Below the pieces are notes generated by a model. It searched no databases, had not been told where the DNA came from, and saw only the letters and a program-made list of their open reading frames with translations. Positions 1 to 9,250 of a stretch of 64,000 bases of DNA are shown piece by piece (the stretch's first letter is position 1; each line of letters opens with the position of its first letter). Source of the stretch: JAOPZW01 sp963764585 (GTDB lineage Bacteria > Actinomycetota > Thermoleophilia > Solirubrobacterales > Solirubrobacteraceae); contig CAVXTB010000003.1 in the NCBI GenBank assembly GCA_963764585.1, forward strand, positions 682,001-746,000, read 5' to 3'. The translations under genes were made by a program, and so were the position numbers.

Positions 1-3000
1 GTGAAGACGTGCTCTCGCTGCGGGGAGCTGGTGGCGGAGCAGGCCCGTTTCTGCCCTGCCTGCGGAGCGACCATGTCGACGGCGCCGGCCGTCGCCGAGC
101 GGCGCAAGGTCGTCACGGTGGTCTTCGCCGACGTCGTCGGGTCGACCGCCCTGGGGGAGCGAGTGGACCCCGAGACGCTGCGCTGGGCGATGCAGCGCTG
201 GTTCGGTCGGATGGCCGCGGCGATCGAGCACCACGGGGGAACGGTCGAGAACTACATTGGTGACGCGGTGATGGCCGTGTTCGGCGTCCCGGTCTCCCAC
301 GAGGACGACGCGCTGCGAGCCGTGCGCGCGGCGGCTGAGATGCGCGAGGCCGTCGGAGTGCTGCGCGCCGAGCTGCGCCGTGAGCGCAGCCTCGACTTCG
401 CCGTGCGCATCGGCGTCAACACCGGCGAGGCCGTGACCGGCACGAGCGCGGGCGGCGGCCTCTTCACGGCGGGCGACATCGTCAACGTCGCGGCGCGCCT
501 CGAGCAGGCGGCGCCTCCGGGCGACATCCTGCTCGGGCGCGACACGTTCCGCCTCGTGCGCCACGCGGTCGACGCCGAGCCGGTCGCGCCGCTGTCGCTG
601 AAGGGCAAGGAGGAGGCCGTCGACGCCTTCAGGCTCGTGTCCGTGGCGCCGGACGCGCCCGTGCGGCCGCATCGCCCGCGCCCGCCACTGGTCGATCGCG
701 AGCGCGAGCGCCGGCTGGTGTCGGAGGCGTTCGACACCACGCTGGCCGATCGCTCGTGCCGGATGCTCACCATCCTGGGTGCGGCGGGCGTCGGGAAGTC
801 GCGGCTCGTCGGCGAGGTCGTCGACGGCCTCCAGGGCGTGGCGACGGTGACCGCCGGGCGCTGCCTGCCGTACGGCGACGGAATGACCTGGTGGCCGCTG
901 GTCGAGGCGCTCGGCGGTGGGCTGCTCCACCGGGTCCCCGACGAGGACGCGCAGCGCGGTCACGCGCGCCGCCGAGCTGCTGAGGCCGGCCGGCGACCCC
1001 GTGGCGCCCGACGAGGCGTTCTGGGCCGTGCGCAACGTGCTCGAGTCGCTCGCGCGCCGGAGGCCGCTCGTCCTCGTCGTCGACGACCTCCAGTGGGCCG
1101 ATCCGCTGTTCATGGACCTGCTCGACCACGTGGCCGACGGTGCGAGCGACGTGCCGCTCTTCCTGCTGGTCATGGCGCGCCCGGAGGTGCTCGACAGCCG
1201 CCCGGGCTGGGGCGACGGCCGCCACAACGTGAGCTCGGTCCTGCTCGATCCGCTGACCGACGACGACGCGGCCAGCCTGCTCGGCCAGCTCGTCGGGCCG
1301 GCGCCGCTGGACCGCCAGGCCGCCACGCGCATCCTCGACGTCGCCGAGGGCAACCCGTTGTACGTCGTCGAGGTCGTCTCGATGCTCGACGACGACGGCG
1401 CGCTCGTGCCCGGCGGCGGGCGCGCGCCCGAGCTGGCGACGATCGCCGTGCCGCCGACGATCCAAGCGCTGCTCGCGGAGCGGCTCGACCGCCTGAACGC
1501 CTCCGAGCGCGCCGTCATCGAGGCCGCGTCGATCGAGGGCAAGGAGTTCGCGCGCGAGCGAGTCGAGGCGCTGGTGGGCGATTCGATCGACGCGGAGCTC
1601 AGGGCGCTCGTCCGCAAGGACCTGATCGAGCCGTTCGGCGAGGACACCTTCCGCTTTCGCCACCAGCTCATCCGCGACGCGGCCTACGAAGGCATGGCCA
1701 AGGAGCTGCGCGCGCGCCTGCACGAGCGCTTCGCGGACTGGCTGGAGGCGCGGCCGCTGACCTTCCCGGTGGTCGACGAGCTCGTCGGCTACCACCTCGA
1801 GCGTGCCGTGGGCCTGCGGCGCGAGCTCGGCGAGGCGCCGAGCAGCACCGAGCCGCTCGCGGCGCGGGCATCGGCGAGCCTCGCCGTCGCCGGCCGGCGC
1901 GCCGCCCAGCGCGACGACCAGTCCGCGGCGAGCGCGCTGCTCGAGCGCGCGATCGCCCTCGTCCGCGACGACGACGCGGCGCGCGGGGCGCTGCTGCCGG
2001 CCCTCGGCGCATCGCTCTTCGAAGCCGGTCGGATGAGCGAGGCGACCGCCGTTCTCGACGAGGCGATCGCGAGCGCGCCCGAGCCCTGGCTCGGGGCGCG
2101 CGCCCGGATCGAGCGCGCCTTCGTGCGGCTCGAGACCGAGACGAGCGTCGGGGCCGAGCAGGCGCGGCAGGTCGCCGACGAGGCGCTGCCGGTGCTCGAG
2201 CGTGCGCGCGACGACTACGGCCAGTGCCGGGCGTGGAACCTGCGCGCTCAGGCCGGCTGGATCATGGGCCAGGTCGCGCAGGCCGACGAGGCCTGGAGCC
2301 GGGCGACCGACTGCGCGCGGGCGGCGGGCGAGGATCTCGAGCTCTTCGGGATCCTCGGCTGGCGCGCGACCGCGGCGGTGCTGGGCCCGGCGCCGGTCGC
2401 CGAGGCGATACCGAGCTGCGAGCGGATGCGCGAGATGGTCGCGCCAAGTCCCGTGGCCGTGGCGTGGGTGGTCAACGCGCTGGCCCCGCTGCACGCGATG
2501 CGTGGCGAGTTCGAGATCGCGGAGGGTCTGGTGGAGGAGGCCAACGAGACGCTCCACCAGCTCGCCGGCCTGCACTCGAGCGTGTCGCACATGGAGGCGT
2601 TCACGAGGATGTTGGCGGGCCAGCCCGCGCTCGCCGAGCGCGCGCTGCGGTCCGACGTGGAAGCACTGAGATCCATGAGCCAGGGCGGCCTGCTGTCGAC
2701 CACGGCGGCACTGCTCGGTCAGGCCCTGTACGCCCAAGACGAGCTCGAGGAAGCGGCCGAGTGGTGCGCGGTCGCCGCGGACGCCGCCGCGCCTGACGAC
2801 ATCGTCACGCAGGTCGTCTGGCGCGGCGTGAAGGCCAAGGTCCTTGCCCACGAGGGTCGCGTGGACCGGGCTGAGGCGCTCGCCCACGAGGCCGTCGCAC
2901 TGGTCGACGCGACCGATTTGCTTTGGCATCGGGGCGATGCGATGCTCGATCTCGCCGAGGTCCTGCGGCTCTCCTCGCGCATGTATCACGAGGCCGCCCG

Positions 3001-3076
3001 CGGCGCTCTCTCAGAGTACGAACGGAAGGGCAACGCGGTTGGAAGCGCGCGAGCGCGCGCGCTGCTCAGCAACTGA
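1..3076 (+). pseudogene. Adenylate/guanylate cyclase-AAA ATPase-TPR regulator, one frameshift
   Basis: The N-terminus has a zinc ribbon (Cys 4, 7, 18, 21). A class III nucleotide cyclase domain follows (about residues 36-215) with the metal-binding motif VVFADVVGST and the NYIGDAVMAVFG motif. Next come an AAA/AfsR-like ATPase (Walker A GAAGVGKSRLV, Walker B LVLVVDDLQWAD) and a long helical TPR-like region to the stop at 3074. The reading frame changes near 949-951: removing one G there restores DEDASAVTRAAELL and joins the two halves. Reconstructed length is about 1,024 residues, normal for this architecture. The GTG at base 1 suits a protein that opens with a zinc ribbon, but the window edge prevents a check upstream. 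Coding quality is good on both sides of the shift, so a sequencing error or very recent mutation is as likely as a dead gene. Presumed cytoplasmic signalling protein; its ligand is unknown. Confidence 0.8.
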
Positions 3077-3090
3077 GTCTGGGGGCATCC

Positions 3091-3447
3091 ATGCCGGTCA
3101 GCGGCAACTTCACTTCTGTCACGCTCGGCCCCGACGACAACGGGATCGAGAGATTGAACGTCAACGGCGACACGGAGGCGCCTCAGCACGTCAAGGCGGC
3201 CTACGTCGCCGTGGCGCATGCGGACGCCGGGCAGACGCGGGCGGGCGCAGAAGGCCCGACGCGCCCGCTCACCCTCCCGTCCACGGCGGTGGCTGCGCCC
3301 ACCGCGGCCGGCTGGACGGTGCTCTTCGACCAGGGCGATCCGCCTTACAAGGTCAACGAAGAGGTGCTCGTGGTGGGCGTGACGATCGACAACAGGGACG
3401 ACAGCACGTTCTTCTGGCAGCAGGTCCTGCCGATCGACAAGGGCTGA
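3091..3447 (+). CDS. Small hypothetical protein upstream of heme peroxidase
   Basis: A 118-residue protein with no signal peptide or membrane segment. I recognise no family. The sequence looks globular and beta-rich, with segments such as GWTVLFDQGDPPYKVNEEV and VGVTIDNRDDSTFFWQQVLP. It starts with ATG 14 nt after the cyclase stop, and its stop lies 4 nt before the peroxidase ATG at 3452. It is therefore probably cotranscribed with the peroxidase and may be an accessory or substrate protein. That role is inference from spacing only. Confidence 0.6.
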   Translation: MPVSGNFTSVTLGPDDNGIERLNVNGDTEAPQHVKAAYVAVAHADAGQTRAGAEGPTRPLTLPSTAVAAPTAAGWTVLFDQGDPPYKVNEEVLVVGVTIDNRDDSTFFWQQVLPIDKG

Positions 3448-3451
3448 CGCG

Positions 3452-4921
3452 ATGTCCACGGACCTCGCAACAGACTCCGACCATCGGTTGGACGAGAACC
3501 GCGACCCCTCGAGTCGCGTTGCGCTCGGGCTCTCGCAGCACGGCATCCCAGGCCTGCGCGGGCAGCCGGCGCCTTCGGAGGGCGCCCATTACGGGCGGAT
3601 GTTCCCCGATCTGCCCGACAGCGACCTCGATCTCGGCATCGCCGCAGACCTCGCGAAGACCATGGTCGAGGAGCCGGGGGAGCCCTTCAACCCGAACCCC
3701 AGGATGCCCGCGGGCTACACCTACTTCGGGCAGTACGTCGATCACGACCTGACGTTCGACGCGACGTCGACGCTCGGCCGCGACAACCCGCCCGCGCTGG
3801 TCCGTGACTTTCCGCACGCCGCGCTTCGACCTCGATTCGCTCTACGGATCGGGCCCGATGGACCAGCCGTTTCTGTACGACTGGAGCTTGCGTAAGCACC
3901 AAGGCGTGAAGCTGCTCGTAGGGCGCAACCCGGACGGGCCGGAGTCCGCCGCCGAAGACCTCCCCCGAAACCAGCAGGGACGGGCGCTCATCGGCGATCC
4001 GCGCAACGACGAGAACCTCATCATCTCGCAGCTGCACCTGCTCTTCATTCGCTTTCACAACAAGGTCGTCGACTTCCTGCTGCGCCGGGAGCCGGACATC
4101 AAGAGTCCGATCCTGTTCGAGGGCGCTCAGAAGCTCGTGCGGTGGCACTACCAGCGGGTCGTCAAGGAGGACTTCCTGCCGCGGATCGTCGGCGGCGCGA
4201 TGGCGAACACCGAGCCCGAGCACTTCACGTGGGACGACGGAGACGAGCCGTTCATGCCCGTGGAGTTCTCTGTCGCCGCGTTCCGCTTCGGGCACAGCAT
4301 GGTCCGCCCCGACTACACGGTCATAGGCGGCCAACCGAACGTGCCGATCCTGACGTCCGGTACCCCGCTCGGGCAGACGCTTTCCGGCTTCCGGCGGCTT
4401 CCGGCTGAGCTGGAGATCGAGTGGAAGCAGTTCTTCCCCATCGATCGCGCCACGACCCCCCAGAGGGCCATGCGGATCGACCCGACCCTCATTCGCCAGC
4501 TTGCGCATCTACCGCCCGACGACGCCTCGCTGCCGTTCCTGAACCTGCGGCGCGGGCGCAAGCTGCCCTGCGGTGGCGACGTCGCCGACGCGATGAAGAT
4601 CGACAGGCTCGATGCGAACGACCTGGTGGCGTCGCTGCCCCAAGACGTCGACGAGCGTGTGCGCGACGTCGTGCTCGACGGACGCCGCTCTGGTACTACA
4701 TCCTGGCCGAGGCCGAGGCCGAGGCCGACAACGGTGGCCTTCGGCTCGGCCGGACCGGTGGCCGGATCGTCGCCGACGTGATCAACCGTCTCCTCGCGGT
4801 CGATGAGGACTCCTACCTCAACGCCGACGACGGATCGCTGCCTCCCATCCCGGCGGCCGACGACCGCAAGTTCACGATGGGCGACCTCATCAGGTTCACG
4901 CTAGGACCGCCCCGGGGTTGA
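3452..4921 (+). pseudogene. Animal-type heme peroxidase, two frameshifts
   Basis: The parts belong to the animal heme peroxidase superfamily. GQYVDHDLTFD carries the distal histidine. TPRFDLDSLYGSGP is the calcium-loop/arginine region, FRFGHSMVRPDY carries the proximal histidine, and TPLWYYILAEAEAEA is the typical C-terminal motif. These lie in three successive frames. An extra T in the TTT at 3809-3811 breaks the first junction (removing it gives VRDFRTPRFDLDSLYG). One base is missing near 4681 at the second. The repaired protein would be about 489 residues, in the range of bacterial members, with all recognisable catalytic motifs retained. No signal peptide is visible. The 3' end overlaps the convergent FAD oxidase gene by 26 bp. 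Both lesions are single-base, so artefact versus true pseudogene is open. Confidence 0.75.
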
Positions 4922-6251
4922 GGATCCCGTCGGGGTCCAGGGCGCGCTTGATCGCCGCCATCGCCTGAAGCTCGCCCGGCGAGCGGGTCAGCGCCAGCCA
5001 GCGCGCCTTGGCCACGCCGACGCCGTGCTCGGCGCTGATCGTCCCGCCGCAGTCGGCGGCCAGGCGCAGGATCGCCTCGTCGACGGCGTGGTCGTCGGGG
5101 TCGGGGCCGAGGACGTTGACGTGCACGTTGCCGTCGCCGAGGTGGCCGAAGACGATCGGGCGCGCGCCGGGCGCGACCCGCGCCACCTCGTCGACGACGC
5201 GGGCGGCGAACTCGGGCAGGCGGGCGAGCGGCACCCCGACGTCGAGCTTGTGCGGGATGCCGTTGGCCGCGATCGCCTCGGCATGGCCCTCGCGAAACCG
5301 CCACAGCCGCCGGCGCTCGGCGCTGTCGTCGGCGACGACGGCGTCCTCGATCCCGGCGGCGGCGAGGGCGGCGGCCAGCTCCGGGGTCGGATCGCTCGCC
5401 GCGGCGCACTCGAGCAGCACGTAGACCGGTGCGCGTTCGGGCACCGGCGCGGGGAGCCCGTCGTGGTCGAGCACGAGCTGCAGGCCCTCGTCGAGGAAGA
5501 AGTCGGCGGCGTGCAGGGTCGCGGCGAGGCGCGGGCGCACGACGGCCAGCAGGGCGGCCGCGTCGTCGAGCGAGGCGAGCGGGACGAGCGCGGCGACGCG
5601 GCTGGTCAGCAGCGCCACGAGCCGCCAGCGCACGGCCGTGATGACGCCGAGCGTGCCCTCGCTGCCGACGAGCAGGGCGGGCAGGTCGTAGCCGGCGTTG
5701 TCCTTCAGCAGCGCCGGGCGATCGACGATCGTGCCGTCGGCGAGGACCGCCTGCAGGCCGGCCACGCGCGCGCGGACGGTGCCGTAACGCAGGGCGTGGG
5801 TGCCGCCGGCGTCGGTGGCGACGAGGCCGCCGAGGGTGGCGCTGTCGCGCGCGCCGAGGTCGACGCCCGCGTCCAGCCCCTCGGCGCGCGCGTGCGCCTG
5901 CAGCGCGGCGAGCGTGACGCCGGCGCCGGCCTGCACCTGCGCGGCCGCGCGATCGACGGCGCCCAGCTCCGTGAGCCGCGCCAGGCTGACGACCACCTCG
6001 CCGCCGCGCGGGACGCTCGCGCCGACCATGCCGGTGTTGCCGCCCTGCGGCACGACGGCGGCGCCGTGTGCGCGGCAGGCGGCGAGCACTGCCGCGACCT
6101 CGGCGGCGTCGGCGGGGCGCACCGCCGCCCGCGCGCGGCCGCGGTAGCGCCCGGTCCAGTCGACCTCGAACGGCGCGCGGCGCTCGTCGTCGGCGAGCAC
6201 GTGCGCGTCGCCGACGGCGGCGGCGAGGGCGGCGAGGAGCGTGTCGCCCAC
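4896..6251 (-). CDS. FAD-linked oxidase, D-lactate / 2-hydroxyacid dehydrogenase type
   Basis: A 451-residue FAD_binding_4 plus FAD-oxidase_C protein. The PCMH-type FAD site is seen in VPQGGNTGMVGASVP and GARDSATLGGLVATDAGG. The C-terminal substrate domain has GHLGDGNVHVNVLGPD and ISAEHGVGVAKARW. This is the D-lactate, D-2-hydroxyglutarate and glycolate oxidase (GlcD-like) group, which oxidises a 2-hydroxyacid to a 2-oxoacid. The exact substrate cannot be read from sequence. The GTG start at 6251 lies 2 nt after the stop of the upstream GntR gene, so the two are probably cotranscribed and the regulator likely senses a related carboxylic acid. A much longer open frame continues upstream, but it runs through the regulator in another frame and was not used. 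Confidence 0.85.
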   Translation of the reverse strand: MGDTLLAALAAAVGDAHVLADDERRAPFEVDWTGRYRGRARAAVRPADAAEVAAVLAACRAHGAAVVPQGGNTGMVGASVPRGGEVVVSLARLTELGAVDRAAAQVQAGAGVTLAALQAHARAEGLDAGVDLGARDSATLGGLVATDAGGTHALRYGTVRARVAGLQAVLADGTIVDRPALLKDNAGYDLPALLVGSEGTLGVITAVRWRLVALLTSRVAALVPLASLDDAAALLAVVRPRLAATLHAADFFLDEGLQLVLDHDGLPAPVPERAPVYVLLECAAASDPTPELAAALAAAGIEDAVVADDSAERRRLWRFREGHAEAIAANGIPHKLDVGVPLARLPEFAARVVDEVARVAPGARPIVFGHLGDGNVHVNVLGPDPDDHAVDEAILRLAADCGGTISAEHGVGVAKARWLALTRSPGELQAMAAIKRALDPDGILNPGAVLA

Positions 6252-6253
6252 CG

Positions 6254-6976
6254 CTAGGCGTGCCCGGGCGGGAAGAGGCCGGCCAGGATGTGCTCGGTGC
6301 CCTCGAGGTGGCGGCGCAGGACGCGCACCGCGCGGGCGCCGTCGCGGCGCTCGAAGGCCTCGATCATCCGCGCGTGCTCGGCGTTGGAGTGATCGAGCAC
6401 CTCCGGCGGATGGGCGATGTGCGCGATCAGCTCCGAGACCTCGGCCTCGACCTCGCCCACGAGCGTCATCAGCCGCGGCACGCCGCTGGCCTCGGCGATC
6501 GCCATGTGGAAGCGGATGTCGGCGCGGCGGTAGTCGTCGAACTCCGAGGCGGCGGCCATCCGCTCGACGCAGGCGCGCATGAGCGCGAGGTCGTCCTCGC
6601 TGGCGCGTCCCGCCGCGAGCGTGGCGGCGCCGATCTCGATCGCGATGCGCAGGTCGAGCACCTCGCGCCAATCGGCGCGCACCGGGCCGGCCGGGCTGCC
6701 CTCGGCGATCGGGGGCTCCTGCACGACGAAAGTGCCGCCGCCGCGCCCGCGCACCGAGGTCAGGTGGCCCGATTGCACGAGCGTCGTGATCGCCTGGCGC
6801 AGCGTCGATCGTGAGATGCCGAGCTGCTCGGCCAGCTCGCGCTCGGACGGCAGCCGGAGGCCCGGCCCGAGGATGCCCAGTCGGATCGCCGTCCCCAGGC
6901 GCTCGACGGTCTCCTCGAAGGTGGTGGGGGGCTGGACGGGCTCGAAGACCGCCGCCACCGCCGCGTCGCGGGGCAT
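6254..6976 (-). CDS. GntR-family transcriptional regulator (FCD domain)
   Basis: A 240-residue FadR-type regulator. The N-terminal winged helix (about residues 20-85) contains SERELAEQLGISRSTLRQA. The C-terminal all-helical FCD ligand domain (about 95-230) has RADIRFHMAIAEASG and HARMIEAFERRD, which supply the usual metal-binding histidine/aspartate pattern. I chose the ATG at 6976 over the in-frame GTG at 6991 because a TACCGT hexamer sits 6 nt before it, as at many starts in this window. It is divergent from the aminotransferase at 7066 and upstream of the FAD oxidase. FCD regulators usually respond to small carboxylates, so control of both neighbours is likely (inference). Confidence 0.85.
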   Translation of the reverse strand: MPRDAAVAAVFEPVQPPTTFEETVERLGTAIRLGILGPGLRLPSERELAEQLGISRSTLRQAITTLVQSGHLTSVRGRGGGTFVVQEPPIAEGSPAGPVRADWREVLDLRIAIEIGAATLAAGRASEDDLALMRACVERMAAASEFDDYRRADIRFHMAIAEASGVPRLMTLVGEVEAEVSELIAHIAHPPEVLDHSNAEHARMIEAFERRDGARAVRVLRRHLEGTEHILAGLFPPGHA

Positions 6977-6982
6977 GGCCGA

Positions 6983-6988
6983 ACGGTA
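6983..6988 (-). promoter_or_regulatory. -10-like hexamer for the GntR gene
   Basis: Reads TACCGT on the minus strand and ends 6 nt before the ATG at 6976, suggesting a leaderless or near-leaderless transcript. Next to it is the 8-bp palindrome CACATGTG (6989-6996), a possible half-operator for the GntR protein. Confidence 0.35.
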
Positions 6989-7052
6989 CACATGTGCGGC
7001 GCGTCACATGGACGGGCGGCCCGTTGGCCGCCTCGGCGATGCGGTGCGCGCC

Positions 7053-7058
7053 TACACT
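7053..7058 (+). promoter_or_regulatory. -10-like hexamer for the aminotransferase gene
   Basis: TACACT, with 7 nt between its last base and the ATG at 7066. No purine-rich ribosome site lies in the gap, so a leaderless transcript is the simplest reading. The same hexamer at the same spacing precedes the amidase gene at 59972. Confidence 0.45.
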
Positions 7059-7065
7059 CCTGGCC

Positions 7066-8448
7066 ATGGCCACCACCCCGACCCAGCTGGATCGTCAGCG
7101 CATCAAGGAGCTGACCGAGCGCGAGGAGCGCGAGCTCAACGCGCGCACGAGGGGCTCGCAGGCGATGTACGACCGCGCGCGCAAGGTGCTGACCGGCGGC
7201 GTCGCCTCCTCCTACCAGCTGCGCGAGCCGTGGCCGATCTACCTCGAGCACGGCGAAGGCCCGCGCGTGTGGGACGTCGACGACAACGAGATGTACGACT
7301 TCCACAACGGCTTCGGCTCGATGGTGCAGGGCCACGCGCACCCGGCCATCGGCAAGGCGATCGGCGAGCGCTACGTCAAGGGCACGCACTTCGCCGCGCC
7401 GACCGAGGACGCGATCGTCGTCGGCGAGCAGCTCGCCGAGCGCTGGGACATCCATCGCTGGCGCTACACGAACTCCGGCTCGGAGTCGACGATGGACGCG
7501 ATCCGCATCGCGCGCGCGTTCACCAAGCGCCACACCGTGATGAAGATCTTCGGCTCCTATCACGGCCACCACGACACGGTGATGGTCTCGATCGGGGTCG
7601 AGTACGACAAGATCGGCCCGCGCGAGGCGCCCGCGTCACTGCCCTACGGCGCCGGCATCCCGCAGTCGACGGTCGACGAGGTCTTCTCGGTGCACTTCAA
7701 CGATCCCGAGGCGCTCGAGCGCCGGATCGTCGAGCTCGACCGCGAGGACCGCAAGCCGGCCTGCATGATCATGGAGCCGGTGATGATGAACCTCGGGGTG
7801 GTGCTCCCCGAGCCCGGCTACCTCGAGGCGGTCCGCGAGATCACGCGCAGGCACGGGATCGTGCTGATCTTCGACGAGGTCAAGACCGGCCTGTGCATCG
7901 CGGCCGGCGGCGCGGTGGAGCGCTTCGGCGTGATGCCCGACATGGTCACGCTGGCCAAGGCGCTGGGCGGCGGCATGCCGACCGGGGCGATCGGCGGCAG
8001 CGAGGAGGTCATGTCGGTCGTCGAGGACGGCTCGGTCTTCCAGGTCGGCACCTACAACGGCAACCCCCTGGGCATGGCTGCCGCGCGCGCGAACCTCACC
8101 GAGGTGCTGACGGCCGACGCCTACAAGCGCCTCGACGCCTTGAACGACCGCATCCTGCGCGGGTGCACCGAGGTCATCGAGCGCCATGGCCTGTCGGGCT
8201 ACGCGGTCGGCATCGGCTCCAAGGGCTGCGTGACCTTCTCGACGACGAAGATCGTCGACTACGAGACGTTCAAGGAGAACCAGGACGCAGAGCTGGCCGA
8301 CCTCGCGTGGCTGTTCAACATGAACCGCGGCATCTTCATGACGCCGGGGCGCGAGGAGGAGTGGACGCTGTCGGTGACCCACACCGACGAGGCCGTCGAT
8401 CGCTACGTCGCCGTCTTCGACGAGATGGCCCGCGATCTGACAGCCTGA
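7066..8448 (+). CDS. PLP-dependent class III aminotransferase (HemL-like)
   Basis: A 460-residue fold-type I enzyme of aminotransferase class III. Visible motifs are YTNSGSESTMDAIRIARAF (PLP phosphate region), FGSYHGHHD, LIFDEVKTGLC (PLP-ring aspartate) and TLAKALGGGMPTGAIGG, whose lysine forms the Schiff base. It resembles glutamate-1-semialdehyde aminomutase-like proteins. It stands next to a hydroxyacid oxidase and a GntR regulator rather than heme genes, so I call it an aminotransferase of unknown substrate. It may belong with the divergent oxidase to one catabolic route for an amino or hydroxy acid. The ATG start is supported by the TACACT hexamer 7 nt upstream. Confidence 0.85.
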   Translation: MATTPTQLDRQRIKELTEREERELNARTRGSQAMYDRARKVLTGGVASSYQLREPWPIYLEHGEGPRVWDVDDNEMYDFHNGFGSMVQGHAHPAIGKAIGERYVKGTHFAAPTEDAIVVGEQLAERWDIHRWRYTNSGSESTMDAIRIARAFTKRHTVMKIFGSYHGHHDTVMVSIGVEYDKIGPREAPASLPYGAGIPQSTVDEVFSVHFNDPEALERRIVELDREDRKPACMIMEPVMMNLGVVLPEPGYLEAVREITRRHGIVLIFDEVKTGLCIAAGGAVERFGVMPDMVTLAKALGGGMPTGAIGGSEEVMSVVEDGSVFQVGTYNGNPLGMAAARANLTEVLTADAYKRLDALNDRILRGCTEVIERHGLSGYAVGIGSKGCVTFSTTKIVDYETFKENQDAELADLAWLFNMNRGIFMTPGREEEWTLSVTHTDEAVDRYVAVFDEMARDLTA

Positions 8449-8458
8449 CCGGCCGCAC

Positions 8459-9250
8459 TTGCTCGCTGTCACCGCCTCCCTGGCGGCTCTCGCCGCTGCC
8501 GTCCCCAGTCCCTGCCATGACCCCGCGCTGGCCTTGCGCTGCCCGGACCTCGTCATGGCGCCGGCCAGCCACCTGCGCATTGCGCGCAGCCCGACGGGGC
8601 GGCGCGTGCTGCGGATGGAGAACCGGATCGTCAACGTGGGCGCCGGGCCCGCAGAGCTGTTCGGCGAGCGCACCTCGAAGACCGAGATGCGCGCGCGCCA
8701 GGTCATCGCCAACGCCGCGGGCGTCCGCCGGCGGATCGACACCGGCGCCGAGCTGTATTTCAAGTCGGTGCCCTCGCGCGGCGGCTCGTACTGGAAGTTC
8801 CAGAACGCCGCGCGCTTCGAGCTGTGGTCGCTGGACGCCGCCGCGCACCGCGCCCAGGTGGTGCGCGTCGGCCCCAAGCACGACTACTGCCTGCGCGACC
8901 TCAAGCGGGTGCGCTTCACCGCGGGCGTGCGCCGGCGGCCGTTCTTCCCGCACTGCAACCAGCGCGCGACCAAGCACGAGGTGACCCTGGGCACGTCGGT
9001 GGGCTGGGCCGACATCTACCCGTCGACCTATCCGGACAACTGGATCGACGTCACCGGCCTGCGCGGCTGCTTCGCGATCGTGCAGCGAGTCGATCCCGGC
9101 AACCACATCCTCGAGGTCGACGATGCCAACAACGTGTCCTCGAAGATCGTGCGTCTGCCGTTCAAGCCAGGGCCGCAGCGCTGCCCGCGGCCGGCGCCCG
9201 CGCCGCCGCCGGCGCCTCCCGCCCCGCCCGCCCCACCGGCCCCGGCCTAG
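8459..9250 (+). CDS. Secreted lysyl-oxidase-like domain protein
   Basis: A 263-residue protein beginning at TTG 8459, 10 nt after the aminotransferase stop. The start gives a plausible signal peptide (residues 1 to about 20, alanine/leucine-rich). The core matches the bacterial lysyl oxidase-like pattern: a region equivalent to the copper-binding strand (YWKFQNAARFELWSL), a Cys-containing KHDYCLRDL, then TSVGWADIYPSTYPDNWIDV and NHILEVDDANN, which are family hallmarks. In the usual WHFHG-type copper motif the histidines here appear replaced (YWKFQN), so oxidase activity is doubtful. The C-terminus is a proline/alanine run, perhaps a wall-spanning linker. Its stop interlocks with the convergent synthetase stop in CTAG. 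Confidence 0.65.
   Translation: MLAVTASLAALAAAVPSPCHDPALALRCPDLVMAPASHLRIARSPTGRRVLRMENRIVNVGAGPAELFGERTSKTEMRARQVIANAAGVRRRIDTGAELYFKSVPSRGGSYWKFQNAARFELWSLDAAAHRAQVVRVGPKHDYCLRDLKRVRFTAGVRRRPFFPHCNQRATKHEVTLGTSVGWADIYPSTYPDNWIDVTGLRGCFAIVQRVDPGNHILEVDDANNVSSKIVRLPFKPGPQRCPRPAPAPPPAPPAPPAPPAPA

Noticed and set aside
767..2989. A 740-residue open frame antisense to the cyclase/TPR gene
   Set aside because: Low-complexity Arg/Gly/Ala composition, no domain, and it mirrors a well-supported gene. Such antisense frames are routine at this GC content.
6252..7076. Upstream extension of the FAD-oxidase frame
   Set aside because: It overlaps the GntR gene in another frame. The oxidase family starts near the GTG at 6251.
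7066..8448. Naming the aminotransferase hemL
   Set aside because: Class III aminotransferases share these motifs, and no tetrapyrrole genes are nearby.
8438..8476. GACAGC/GCTGTC inverted repeat at the end of the aminotransferase gene
   Set aside because: Only 6 bp with a loop of over 20 nt, expected by chance in GC-rich DNA.
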